A stretch of 64,000 nucleotides of DNA, taken from NCBI GenBank assembly GCA_018389105.1, contig JACATO010000600.1, positions 124,001 to 188,000 of the forward strand. The letters are read 5' to 3'. The notes beneath the pieces are model-generated. The model was not told the DNA's origin, ran no database searches, and was given only the letters and a program-made list of their open reading frames with translations. The stretch's first letter is position 1, and each line of letters begins with the position of its first letter. Source of the DNA: Nautilus pompilius. Its lineage: Eukaryota; Mollusca; Cephalopoda; Nautilida; Nautilidae. This document shows positions 46,816 through 57,459 of this stretch, piece after piece. Position numbers and translations under genes: made by a program.

Positions 46816-48267
46816 CAGGTATACCGCTGGCAATGAAGTGAATATGTTCACGAAATCCACTTCATTGTGAGAGAGTTTCAACATGAGGTGAATGGGAGTA
46901 GGTTGCAGTCCTTTTTTTTATTTCCTTTATTTTCCATACTGCACAAGATGTAGAAGTCTAATAATTATAACATTATAAATATTATCATAGATACACCTTC
47001 AATAAAAAGAAAAAAAAAAAAGAAACAACTACACAGTGACTTGCTGGAGCTTGCTTCACTGTTTACCACCATTGCCAATCTTTGCTCTGACTTGGCAGCG
47101 GTAGATGAAAGTTGCTAATTGTGTGGTGAGCTGCCAGGATCCCGGTTTGATGGGTGCAGCTTTGGTTCTTGTAGTTGTTGAACAGAGGACGTGTTTTGAT
47201 GAATACATCAAATGTTGACTGTCTTGCCTTCTTCCTCCTCTTAAAATCTCACAATAGCAGGAGATTTCTTTCAACACTGCTTTCTTGACAGCACTGCTGC
47301 ATTTCCAGTCTGGGTCATTATTTGAGAAGGTCTCCATTGCATCTATAATATTTTGAAATATTTTCAGACCAAAATTTTGTAGTTAACACTTTTTCTACAT
47401 CTCATTGGAAACTGGGTCTTGTTCATCTCTCATTGGTTGTTCCTGTTGTGTTTTGGTAAGTAACTTCTCACGAGAGTCATAAAGCTCTTGCAGATCATCA
47501 TTGTCTACTTAATTGAATCCTACTTCCTTTGCTAGCTTAGCAACGTCATTTTTAATTGCTGGCATCTCGATCTCAAAGCCAGCAAAGTAATTAACGTCGT
47601 CTGTCCACAGTTTATGCCACACCCCATTCATGCACTTGCCTTTCACCTCTTGCCAGGCTTCTCTGATGTTATTGCTCACTTTCATTATGTTATAAGATTT
47701 CCAAAATATCTTTAATTCTCCATTACACTGTTCCTCGTGCAACTTAATTTCTTAGCAGTTGATACACCTGCTGTTTTAACTGAAGCTTTTATACTGTCTG
47801 CTTGGTTTAAGATAGTTTTCAATGTGGACTGAGCCATACCTAGTGATTGTGCCACATTGCACTTCTCCCCTGCCTCAACTTCTTGTATGGCCTGCATTTT
47901 TACATCCAGCGAGATATGCTGCTGCTGTTTTTCAGGCACACGTGCATCACTATCATTTGGTGGCCTCTTGGCTGTTATAGGGGTGTCTAATAATGAATAT
48001 ATTCAGTAAATAAAAAGGTAAATGGTGAGATACAATCTATACGTATATGCTGGGCATTAGGTTTGAACTGATGGTGCTTTTTTTTTTTTAGTGGTGCACT
48101 TTGTTTTGATCGGCTGAAATCAAAACAAAAGACTCTGGTGATGCGTTCTTGTTGGACTCCATTAGCTTCTTTTTTAAAATTATTTTTAAAATATTATGCA
48201 AAAAAAAAAAAAGACAGGGGAAAACGAACTTCATAATAAAGAGGCTCCTTTGCCAAAGGTATACCTG
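46816..48267 (-). mobile_element. Tigger-3: internally deleted Tigger
   Basis: Both ends read CAGGTATACC, followed by TGGCAA two bases later (46816 inward; complement from 48267 inward), with TA on each side (46814-46815 and 48268-48269). At 1452 bp it is shorter than full-length Tigger elements (about 2.4 kb). The minus-strand interior joins an N-terminal DNA-binding domain directly to the C-terminal part of the transposase, with the catalytic core removed. Confidence 0.92.
47056..48000 (-). pseudogene. Tigger transposase missing its catalytic core
   Basis: Reading down the minus strand: a leader TAKRPPNDSDARVPEKQQQ (no ATG in place of the usual start; an internal ATG lies at 47937-47939), a well-kept CENP-B-type helix-turn-helix (ISLDVKMQAIQEVEAGEK and MAQSTLKTILNQADSIK), linker STAKKLSCTRNSVMEN, then at about 47730 in another frame the post-catalytic segment WKSYNIMKVSNNIREAW, MNGVWHKLWTDDV and KNDVAKLAKEVGF, and finally KKAVLKEISCYCEILR (47300-47230). 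Everything from the second DNA-binding segment through the DDE triad is absent. The kept parts are little decayed, suggesting that the deletion preceded most point damage. Confidence 0.88.
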
Positions 48268-48381
48268 TAATGTGCAACATGCTGCAGTAAATAATTATTA
48301 ACTCACGAGATATTTTGGAAAAAAAACGTGTATTATTTTGATAAAATTTTAAAATCTGTAATTATATGAATATATTATATA

Positions 48382-49013
48382 CAGACCGTTGTCGACTTAT
48401 GATTGTTCGACTTTACGACCGCGCGTCTGGCAGTGTTGCCCAGACCAAGCCAGCTGGGCGTACTATAGTTTCCATGCCGTTGCTGGCAATGCTCATCTTC
48501 CTGTGCTCAGTCATTCACCAGCATTGGTTTTGTCTACATTTATCTCTATATATTGGTTTTGTCTACCCACAGCAGTGCCCATGACGACAAAATCAATGAT
48601 CCTTAGCTAAACACGAGCGGTCAATAGAATATTTTCTATTTTTTGTACTGTTTGTATTTTGTGTATTTTTGTGTTTTGCAAATATTAAACCAATTGTAGT
48701 GTGCACAGCATTTGATTTAAACCTATCAAAGATAAAAACAAAAAAAATTATAACAGTTAAAATATAAAATGATTAAAAAAATATCTAGAATACACAATGT
48801 CTAAAAAAAGATAATGAAAGGTTTTACTAAAAATAATTTACAGAGAAATTGATAGAAAATCAATACGATGTGCAAAGAATGATGGTAAAAAGGATAGAAA
48901 AGAAACAATATGACTTGAGGATGAGATATCTTTATTATACAGTACCGGTCTGACTTATGTCAAATTCGACTTACGACTGGTCGGTCAGAGTGGAACACGG
49001 TCATAAATCGATG

Positions 49014-49017
<4 letters not shown>
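48382..49017. mobile_element. Tigger-type MITE
   Basis: The left end CAGACCGTTGTCGACTTATG (after TA) and the right-end complement CAGTCATCGATTTATGACC pair as terminal inverted repeats of about 27 bp. The subterminal DNA has the repeated 'CGACTT' motif typical of this class. About 636 bp. A short plus-strand frame from an ATG at about 48580 (MTTKSMILS, then TAA) may be the remnant start of a transposase. The right flank runs directly into a (GT)n array, hiding the second TA. Confidence 0.65.

Positions 49018-49044
<27 letters not shown>
49016..49044. repeat. (GT)n microsatellite abutting the MITE
   Basis: About 14 GT units begin at the last base of the MITE terminus. Confidence 0.95.
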
Positions 49045-49047
<3 letters not shown>

Positions 49048-50316
49048 GAACTTGTGAATAAAACTACTAAAATCATATATGTTTAACAATATGCTCATTT
49101 AAAAACTAAAATAATTAGAGATGGAGTTTACTTGTTATATGCCTCTACAGTTTAATAGAACATAGTGAAAATATATATGCATATACTTAGCTTTAAGCAC
49201 TTTTGTAATTTTAGTGTGAAAACCATTTATGCATTTAGTAGATTAACCAAAGATAGTTTTGCAAATTTAAGGAAATTGGTTTTCTAGTAGTTAGTTTTGT
49301 CATCATCATAAGTTATTCTGACAATGCCAAATGTTTACCTGTATTTAAAATTTTGCTACTGAATAAATAAAATATTAATAATTTGTCATATTTTGTAGAA
49401 TTTATGCTATCTCCTTTAACTGTAAGATAGATAGATTTTTATAAAATCTGTTAATGTTACATTCATTTACAAATATTTGTTCACAGAATATTAATTTTTT
49501 CAGTTATAAAGGAAAAAAGAAACTAATAAAATACTGTTTAATTAGCACTTGGACATTACCTGAGATCCATAAAGATAGGCTTATTTCAGAGAGAAACAGT
49601 GCTGCTCTAACTTATTAATAAAATGTGAATTACCTTTTAAATGTTGTTGCCATTATGTGGAGTTTATAGAAGAGGATATACACTAATGAGAATCGAGTAT
49701 CTATATTTTTTCAAATATTTTTGAGAGTCAGGGTTATGACTTTGTTACTGAGGTATTACGATTTTGAACTTAGTAAATATCTTTAGGCTTTGGTAAGTTT
49801 TGAGTTATTTGCAATGTTTGATCAATATTTGTACTATTAGCATACACACATACAAACTTAATAATCTCTGCTTATTAATGATTAAATCAAGATAAGAGAA
49901 AAAATGTTTTACATGGCTTTCTGTATATATGGCACCACATTAACATTTACAAATCATCTGTCTAACACAATTGTTTTTTTCTTTTGTGAAAATATCATTA
50001 GCATTGGTTTATAGCTAATTGCTAATGTATGTTGTTTACTTTGTCACTCAGAGTAACAGATGCTTTAAAATTCAACAAATAGACCTGTTGAGTTAGAAGA
50101 ATCAATTTTTTGATGTTACACAGTTGCTTTTCTTCAGAGCAATGGGCTAACAGGAATTACATGTGGTTGTTGCTTTATTTGTTCGAATAGTTTTGTCTCA
50201 GTTCTGTCTTCAGATGATATTTATTATTAACGATATCTATCAATCCTTGCAAGTTTCAATGATTTACAAAACTGTTAATAGCATGAGTGTAAATTATTTT
50301 TTCATTTTATTTCTAG
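49045..50316. other. noncoding stretch, probable intron
   Basis: AT-rich with no supported feature; ends at the acceptor of the exon at 50317. Confidence 0.55.
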
Positions 50317-50359
50317 GTGGAATCAAACTATGTGTAGCTATGGCAACCCTGCTTGCAAG
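50317..50359 (+). CDS. coding exon of an unidentified host gene
   Basis: The acceptor 'tcattttatttctag' (AG 50315-50316) precedes 43 bp reading GIKLCVAMATLLA with two bases left at each end; the donor is G|GTATCT. Entry phase 1, exit phase 2. The last two bases (AG) join with the first G of the exon at 50587 to make Arg, giving a continuous frame (ATLLAR-LDLTDSITS). The matching phases of two closely spaced short exons are the main support. Protein not recognised; it appears helical. Confidence 0.6.
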
Positions 50360-50501
50360 GTATCTTAAGCTAAGTTTGGCTATGCTAAGTAAGCTACATG
50401 GATCCTACTGAAATGCAATGAAGATAATCAAAGTTTACTTCTAACATTTTCATTTATAACATCTTTAAAACTTTGGTGAAACATTGCCAAGATATTTACT
50501 T

Positions 50502-50528
50502 GTATTATTATTATTATTATTATTATTA

Positions 50529-50584
<56 letters not shown>
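50502..50584. repeat. (TTA)n microsatellite at an intron 3' end
   Basis: About 27 TTA units, with one irregular unit near 50530, end one base before the AG acceptor (50585-50586) of the following exon, so the array occupies the polypyrimidine-tract position. Confidence 0.95.
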
Positions 50585-50586
<2 letters not shown>

Positions 50587-50587
<1 letters not shown>

Positions 50588-50713
50588 TTAGATCTCACTG
50601 ATAGCATTACCAGCTACTCAGAGGAGCTAAGGATTCTTGAATTTGGAGTAGCATATGTACTCTACAGCATGATAAACACAAGGGCCCTACAACATCCTCT
50701 TAATCAACAACAG
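50587..50713 (+). CDS. coding exon of an unidentified host gene
   Basis: 127 bp between AG (50585-50586) and donor CAG|GTACAT (50714). Only one frame is open throughout: LDLTDSITSYSEELRIL, EFGVAYVLYSMINTRAL, QHPLNQQQ. GC content and codon mix differ clearly from the AT-rich surroundings, and the residues look like a helical repeat protein. Entry phase 2 fits the preceding exon; exit phase 0. I cannot name the family. Confidence 0.62.
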
Positions 50714-51405
50714 GTACATAAATTGATAAAAATATTATTCAGGTATTGTCTTCAAATAGAAAACTTTCCAATCTTGTGTCATAATTTTGCTAAAAGGATA
50801 ATAGATGTAGTAGATCTCCAAAACTACCAGATGGGTAAATGAAAAGTCTCTAGAACTCCAGAGCTTCTCTGTTTAGCTATGGGAGGAAATAACTGAGCTT
50901 GTATAAAACAGCAAGAAGAAAACATGCTATGAGTAGTTTTCAAACTAAGTCATGGTCTCCAGAGGAGGTGGTACTCAAGTTTACAGCCATGGTACATGAA
51001 TATGCACTATACACCTGGCCATCCATCACCTATTTAACTACATTTAATTTTCCCTATGTATGCTTCTCTTCAAATCTGTATTACTTAGCACTGGATGAGG
51101 CATAGGAGATATGACATAGTATTTTACTCTTTAATATAACACTTTGTAATGAAAAATCTGTATTGCTCAATCCCTAATGTTTTGCATTATGATTGTGTTG
51201 ATTATATGTACATATAATTTCTAAGCTATTTGTATAAAGTAAACATCGACATGGAATTCATAGTGTTCAAATACATACAATATACTTATTTTATTGAAAC
51301 AGAACCTGCAATGAAGAAAATATTTTTTTGCCTTTTTAAATGTTATCTAATTAATAACTTTGTTGCTAGATTTTTCCATTAGACACTAACTATATTTTTT
51401 TGGTG
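50714..51405. other. intronic stretch
   Basis: No feature recognised between the exon and the pogo-like element. An open frame at 50899-51105 is unrecognised. Confidence 0.5.
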
Positions 51406-51851
51406 TATAAGTTGATGTGGACTATTTGAAGATTTGGCTTATTTCCCCCATGTTTTTTTCCTGCATTTATAGATAAGTTAATTTTAAGTATAAGACAAGA
51501 AGGTTACATCAACTACAGTAGTTAGCTAAACTTTCAACCAGTCAAAACAACATTTCTAATCCTTCATAACACTGTCACATTGCATTACTGTCCACAGTAC
51601 TTTCAGACTCATGAATATTAATTAGCAGCCTATGTATATCATTAAACTACTTTGTTGGATGATCTTCTGGATAAATGGGGTGTTGAAATAAATTTTCAAC
51701 ATGTTTGCAATCATCAAGACATATTTGAAATAAACTGTAAACATTATTTTCAGTTTTGGTACTAAGAATTTGGTGTCTACTTTTCATTACTGCATCACAT
51801 CAGTGATCATCAGTTTCATTTTTGATGGCACGGTCAATTTTCTGCTCAGTT

Positions 51852-52304
51852 TTAAGTTGTCTGACATTTGGAATTCACACCTGGGCCAAAATAGAGGTCA
51901 ATACACTCAGCTGTTCTGTGATTGGATAATATGCTACATACCTCTGGGAAACCACCATGGTGAATACTGTACACCAGTAAAGAAAGATAAGGATAAATGT
52001 AAAGATAGTGATCATTAGTTGCAATTTGTTTGGCTTTTAGTCTTAGCTGTACAGTACTAAATCCAAGACACATGACACGTTGGCTTAGCACATATTCCTC
52101 CAACTTATTCTCAATGTTAGTCCACCTAGCTTTGCAGCCACGATTTGCCTTTTGGGTTTTCTTTGTACTCTGTAATGGATCCTTTGCTTTAGACCAGTTC
52201 CTAACACATTTCTTGTTGACATCATATATCTTGTACGTGGCTATATTAAAATGATTTTCTTCAGCATATTTAACAACTTGCAGTTTAAAAGCTGCTGAGT
52301 ACAA
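51852..52304 (-). pseudogene. pogo-type DNA-binding domain with divergent tail
   Basis: The minus-strand ATG at 52302-52304 starts MYSAAFKLQVVKYAEENHF, then VNKKCVRNWSKAKDPLQSTK, KTQKANRGCKARW and NKLEEYVLSQR, STVQLRLKAKQIA. This matches the tandem helix-turn-helix N terminus of pogo-like transposases (KxxxxFKLxVVxYAxExGN; VxEKxVRxWRKxK; STxxIRxKAxxIA). After about residue 97 the frame leaves the family and runs through unrelated sequence; no DDE core was seen. It is an unusually clean DNA-binding fragment of about 95 residues. Confidence 0.8.
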
Positions 52305-52328
52305 CTTTCATCACTTTATGGGAGACAC

Positions 52329-52721
52329 TTTTCAATCACCCTGCCCCTCCATATCAAAATAACTCCCTATTATTAAGTACTTGTAATTTATTTCTGAACT
52401 AAAATTTTTACAAGAAATGAATATGATAAGAAAGTGTATAGCATGGAGTTTTATTTAAAATTTGATATGGGTGCCAGCATTCGCCACCAGCTTCTCAAGC
52501 CGCCTGGGAACCGTGTCAACTGATTTCACAAGGAACTCTTGTGGGATGGAAGACATATCTTCTCGTATTCACCATTCAAGTTCTTCCAAAGTTGTTGGTT
52601 TGGTAGAGTAGACTTGCTCCCATACATCATGGAACATACACAAAAAAATTGAGAAAAATATTACAATAATAGGATAAATTATAAGTATTTTAAAATAGGG
52701 AGTTACTTTTCAATCACCCTG
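52329..52721 (-). mobile_element. mariner-type remnant bounded by a 17-bp repeat
   Basis: The right terminus complement CAGGGTGATTGAAAAGTAA ends at 52721 beside a TA. The left side has a related inverted block (AACTCCCTATT near 52364-52375, matching the complement of AATAGGGAGTT near 52696). In addition ACTTTTCAATCACCCTG occurs in direct orientation at both 52328-52344 and 52705-52721. Only the last part of a transposase is present (52455-52637). The element is far too short to be complete. Confidence 0.6.
52455..52637 (-). pseudogene. mariner/Tc1-type transposase C-terminal scrap
   Basis: The minus-strand frame reads MFHDVWEQVYSTKPTTLEEL, then after one TGA IREDMSSIPQEFLVKSVD and TVPRRLEKLVANAGTHIKF, ending TAA at 52455-52457. 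The arrangement (V-Y-xxxPxTLEEL.. IREEMxxIPxEFL.. VPxRLxxLVxxxGxHIxF) is the C-terminal signature of Tc1/mariner transposases. No catalytic region is left. Confidence 0.75.
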
Positions 52722-52997
52722 TATAATTAAAACTGAAACGGACAGACCATAATTAGTGAGCAAACACTCATTATTAATTGGATGATTTTACATGTTTCAG
52801 TGAATGCATTAATGGTGAATTGCTCGGCATATGTTGTTTCAAATTAACACTTTCACAGTTTATTTCAGAAAATTGTACTTTTTTGTCATTTCTAAAATTT
52901 TTTTCATTAAAGCAATTTCAATGACTTATCCGTAGATAAGCAAATTGGAAGTGTAAGTTGGAGCCTGGACTTCTGGGGGAAAATGTATCAACTTATA

Positions 52998-55728
52998 TGT
53001 TGAAAGATTCAAGAAATTTTTAAAATAGCTCTCATGTTTATATGTACTGTTTACATATATGGTTTAACTTAGTACTTCAGTTAGCACTGTTAAAAAACAA
53101 TATAAACACAAAATGTGTAATTGCCAACAAAATTAGAAAACACGTAACAATGCATAAAGATTAATGCAAAGTTATCAGGAATTTAATGAAAATTCCTAAA
53201 TTGTGATGCAACATGGTGTAATTGCGTTTTAATAGATTGTATGCACAATTTTTAATTTTATGAAAATTCACACATTTAATGCTGATATTTCTCAATGAAT
53301 GTGTGATAAACAAAATAGCAGCTGCATAAAAGTTAGGATAATTTTAAGCATTTTTAAGGTTTTTGATATAAATCAGGTATGACAACAGAATTCTTCAAGC
53401 CATTATTTATTCCTTGAGAGCCTTTGATAAAGCAACAACAACAACAACAAAAATGTTAGAGCTAAAAGGTTAAATATGGGGCCTGTTTAATGCCTTGGAA
53501 AAATTCTTAGTTTTATGTTTAATTATTTTTGAGTGGAATTTCTTGTTCTCACCAAAAGTTTCTCATACAATAAGATTTGAATGCATTATCAGACAACTTA
53601 GTTCCAATTCCTGGAATTAGCCTTGCTACTAAACATATATATTGTTGCAGTTGCTATTTTGACATTGAACATTAAGATGGATCTAATCAGTTTAAAAAAA
53701 TTAGAATATTTTTAGTGCAGTATAATGATTATAGACAAACACAGAATGAATACTCAGAGTAAATTTTAAATTGTAAATACAGAAAGGTATTGCTTTTTCA
53801 AAATAATCACATTAATAATAGATTATTAAAAAAATTAATGACATTTGCTATGATAATCACTTATGTATATTAATGTTTATATCTTTGTGGTGTTTAGAGA
53901 TCATCTGTGCCACTGATGCTGTTTTTACTGATGTTGAAACTCTTGTAATTATTTATGTTGTGAAAAATTTTTATAACAGTAAAAGAAAGAAAAAAATGTT
54001 GTGTCTCCCTGATAAACTATATGTCAAGCTTAGAAAATTGGCCTGGGAAAGAGGGTGGCAGCACTGGAAACAATGACTTGCATAAAAAAAACTTGCCAGA
54101 ATTTTCAAGGAAACCCATACACAAAGTATTTTCGGCATAATAAAAATAATATACAGCACATCCATACACAAGGCTACCTGTTTTGAGCATACTTTTGAAA
54201 GCATGTTTCATTTAATAACTTTTTCTAGAAAATTAGACAAGAAGATAATAGTGGCTGCTGGTGTATACTGTATTTAGTTGTACAAACTCTAACTATCCAG
54301 TCTAAAATTATCATTGTTGATTGGGGCATATTAATATGAGCTAATCAGATTTAGATCTTGCTGTCCTTGTCAAATGGTGCACACAAGGTGACAATGTAAA
54401 TGACACTATAAATGAAGAGTGACAAATGAATATTTATTCCATGTTATAAATAAATGAGGTGAGAGCATCAGGTGACATTAGATTAATATCAAATTAATTC
54501 TATAAATTTAATAAAACAAATGTGCTAATGCCAATCTAAAAATATACTTTTATAAAGTTAACATCTAAAAATTTTTGTATTAATATTTAAGAAGGAAGGA
54601 ATTACTTTGAACCACTTATGTCTAATGCATTAGGTATGTTCAAATGAAACTTGGCTGAAATAGCATCAATATAATAGTGTCTGGCTTGGTTTCATTTGAA
54701 TATTTCTGGTGATGGATTGTATGAGAAAGAAAAAAATATAGTAAACAAACAAAAAAGAAGCATGTGCAAAATCATATTAAGGCAAAATTTAGAGGTCTTT
54801 TGTAAAGCATTAGTGAGATATCTTAATACTACATTGATTGATAAACTGTCTGATTTTGTACAATATGTAAATTCTGATATTTACAGTTAATGACATAAAG
54901 AAAAGTGAAAACTATGAAAGGTAATGTTCTAAGCTAAAAACTTTACATGTCAAACCAAAGGACTATATATAATATATGTAAATAGATAATGAAAAAAACT
55001 TTTGAAAGCTTGATTTGATCATGATTAAGACACAGACTCTTTAACTGATTGCTTATGAATTGCTGAGTGTTATCAGATTCTTAAGCCAGCCATTTATAAT
55101 ATATTAATTTTCTAATTTTATTTTGATATTGCATTTATCTTTATTTATAGTTGGTAGTCTTTCAATTTATAACCTTGTGTAATATTCTCATTAATCTTTA
55201 AGCTGCCTAATTTTGGTATGTTGTAATATAGTCTTCTTTATTTATTAAAAAATATAGAAAAAGTAGCAATATATGATACCTTCTGGTACAAATTAGATTT
55301 ATACAACTATCTCTACTGATTGGAAACACTTATCCACCACTGAAATTTAATTACTGTAGTTTTTTTTATATTTTTAAACTGATATTTTCTGTAGGCATAG
55401 AGCTATTTGAATTATCCTGTTTTAGTGAATTGATCTTTGGCATTATTGTTAGCCCACTTCTCTCTTTCATGCCTCCCAAACTTTCTCAACATGTTTGGCT
55501 TTGGAAACTATGCAGTTGCTTTGGTTTTCCTCCTTTTTTGTGCCAACTATAGTGGAGGAATTTCTTTTCTCTTCTATTAACTATAATTGTTATATTTATT
55601 CTTCCATGACATCTGTATACAATGACATAGAAATGTTTCTGCTATTTGAATTACTAATCTTAATTTTTGTTCAGTTTGGGTGGTTCTTATTTCAATGAAT
55701 ATGTTACATGATCAAGAAGTTCGTTCAC
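52998..55728. other. noncoding stretch, probable intron
   Basis: AT-rich. A short plus-strand segment near 54003-54075 (LPDKLYVKLRKLAWERGWQ) looks mildly protein-like but has no usable splice sites. Nothing else is supported. Confidence 0.5.
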
Positions 55729-56207
55729 TCATAAAGAGAACCTGTTAGTATTAATTATGGCTAAGTCAAACAAAAAATAAAAAAAAATATAGGTCCACCA
55801 CTTTTTAAACATCTGAAAATTTGGATACTCAGTTCTGTTCTGGTCAGATTTATTCACACCATTCATCTTTGTGTTATTGTGTTGAACTACATTTAGACTT
55901 GGAAGTTGTTTCCGTTGACCATTTTTCTGTTTGCATTGCATGTGCCAACCTGCCTGTTTCTGTTGATCATCAGCTGATGAGAGAAAGTAAATTACTTCCT
56001 TGTGCTTCCAGGCATAAGCAGAAGTTTCCCTTTCTGTAAAAATTTAAAATCATCATCTTGTTTTATGCATTTTGGATGGAGAACACTGCTTGGAAAATTT
56101 TTTCTATTGGATCTGGCTGTTCCACATGCATATGCCATGTTCTTTTAGTTGTGAGAAAATCTCTACACTGGTAAAACAATTGTCTAGGTTCACAATATGT
56201 TGCTTAT
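55729..56207 (-). pseudogene. piggyBac transposase relic
   Basis: Minus-strand blocks: IVNLDNCFTSVEIFSQLKEH (about 56203-56144), RKGNFCLCLEAQG in another frame (about 56035-55995), EVIYFLSSADDQQKQ (about 55995-55950), MQCKQKNGQRKQLPSLNVVQ (from 55941), NTKMNGVNKSDQN (about 55870) and KKWWTYIFFYFLFDLAIIN (about 55805-55750). These correspond to piggyBac motifs: the second Asp in LDNxFTS, and the third in YNxxMGGVDxxDQ, here NGVNKSDQ with that Asp changed to Asn. The WWxYxFxxLxDxAIxNA segment is characteristic. No TTAA-flanked ends were located. Broken by stops and frameshifts. Confidence 0.82.
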
Positions 56208-56320
56208 TTTTAATTTTTTAGATAGCTTAGCCTTCTGATCTCATTTCTACCAAGCATCTGTGTGCTGCCTTTAAATAATTTATTAGTGTGCATCTTTAGC
56301 TGCCCTTCTTTCTCTTTCAG

Positions 56321-56391
56321 AGGGTTATGTATGGTGCTCGTGAAAGAAGGGATGCAAATGCTATGAGTGAGATTATGTGGTATCCATACAA
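56321..56391 (+). CDS. candidate coding exon, unknown host gene
   Basis: The acceptor 'cttctttctctttcag' is strong. The phase-0 frame reads RVMYGARERRDANAMSEIMW then YPY, compatible with the phase-0 exit of 50587-50713. A weak donor (AA|GTTTTT at 56392) would give exit phase 2, fitting the exon at 60818; alternatively the frame continues to a TAA at 56447-56449 as a terminal exon. Immediately next to the piggyBac relic on the other strand. Confidence 0.42.
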
Positions 56392-56449
56392 GTTTTTTAA
56401 AAAGAGAATAAGAAATGACATTAAAATTACTATTGTTAGAACCACTTAA

Positions 56450-57457
56450 AATAATTAGGCATATTAATTGAAATATTGTGATGTTGTATTTTTCTGTCTT
56501 TTCATTGTTTTAACCGATTGATGAATAACGAAAGATTCATAATGTATTTTTTGTCTGCTGTTGACCAGACACTTTTTTTTAAAAAGCATTACACTCAATT
56601 AAAATATGTTTAAACTGCTGATCTTTGCTGGAATTGAATAGGTACATAAAACACTAGTGATCATAGTAATTTGGGTAGATTTCAGCTATGATTTATCTGA
56701 ATGTCCATAATACTGGGAGAAATAATGCGAGATAAGAATAATTGTTCAGTTCGGACTTAGAGACAATATATATAAATTTGGATGGTAGAGGCAAGTTTTG
56801 AAATTTTAAGAAACTTTCAAACTACAGTGCATTTTGGTTTTCTTTGATAGGCTTTGTTTATAATATACACTAGCAGGCACAATTGTGTACACACTGATGA
56901 AATATCCTGAATATCATATATAATAAATTTATTAGTTCATAGAGTTGATGCTTATTAATATATAACTATTAGAAAATCTGTTTTTATGTGTTTTTTTTTC
57001 AATTTATCACATGAGATACTTTTAATCAAAATATTCTGGTTTACACTTGACAAATTATTGTATTAGCAACTTTGCAATAATGGTCACCAGTGGGTATATC
57101 CTTAATAACTTTATAACAGTAGAAAATAAACATTATTTCATTTAAGTTGGCATCTTTGTAACATTTTTTTTTTCAATATATTTTATTTGCAGATTTATTA
57201 TAGGAGAGGCTGTCAGGGAATTTATTTATTAATTAAAGAATAAGCCAACCAAGAAAATTAAGGTGGGCATTTTTATATTTGAAGATTGTTGGTATATGTG
57301 GGTGCAAGAGTTGGAAATCTTAAATGCATAGATTATTATTATTATTATTACTTAATCATAGGAAGAAATTTAAAAATATATATATATATAGTCAATATAA
57401 GCAAACAAAACTAACAAGCTTTTACTATTAACCGACTGTTTTGTTTCCACAGAAAAA
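56450..57457. other. noncoding stretch
   Basis: AT-rich with an (ATT)n run at 57332-57350 and (TA)n near 57378. No gene supported. Confidence 0.55.
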
Positions 57458-57459
57458 TA

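Larger units (their letters stand above)
51408..52995 (-). mobile_element. pogo-like element relic with nested mariner remnant
   Basis: The left end TAAGTTGATG (51408) and right-end complement TAAGTTGATA (to 52995) are flanked by TA (51406-51407 and 52996-52997). The similarity is short (about 10 bp plus scattered matches), but both ends bracket a minus-strand pogo-type DNA-binding domain (51852-52304). Around 52329-52721 sits a remnant of a different, mariner-type element. About 1.6 kb including that insertion. Confidence 0.65.
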
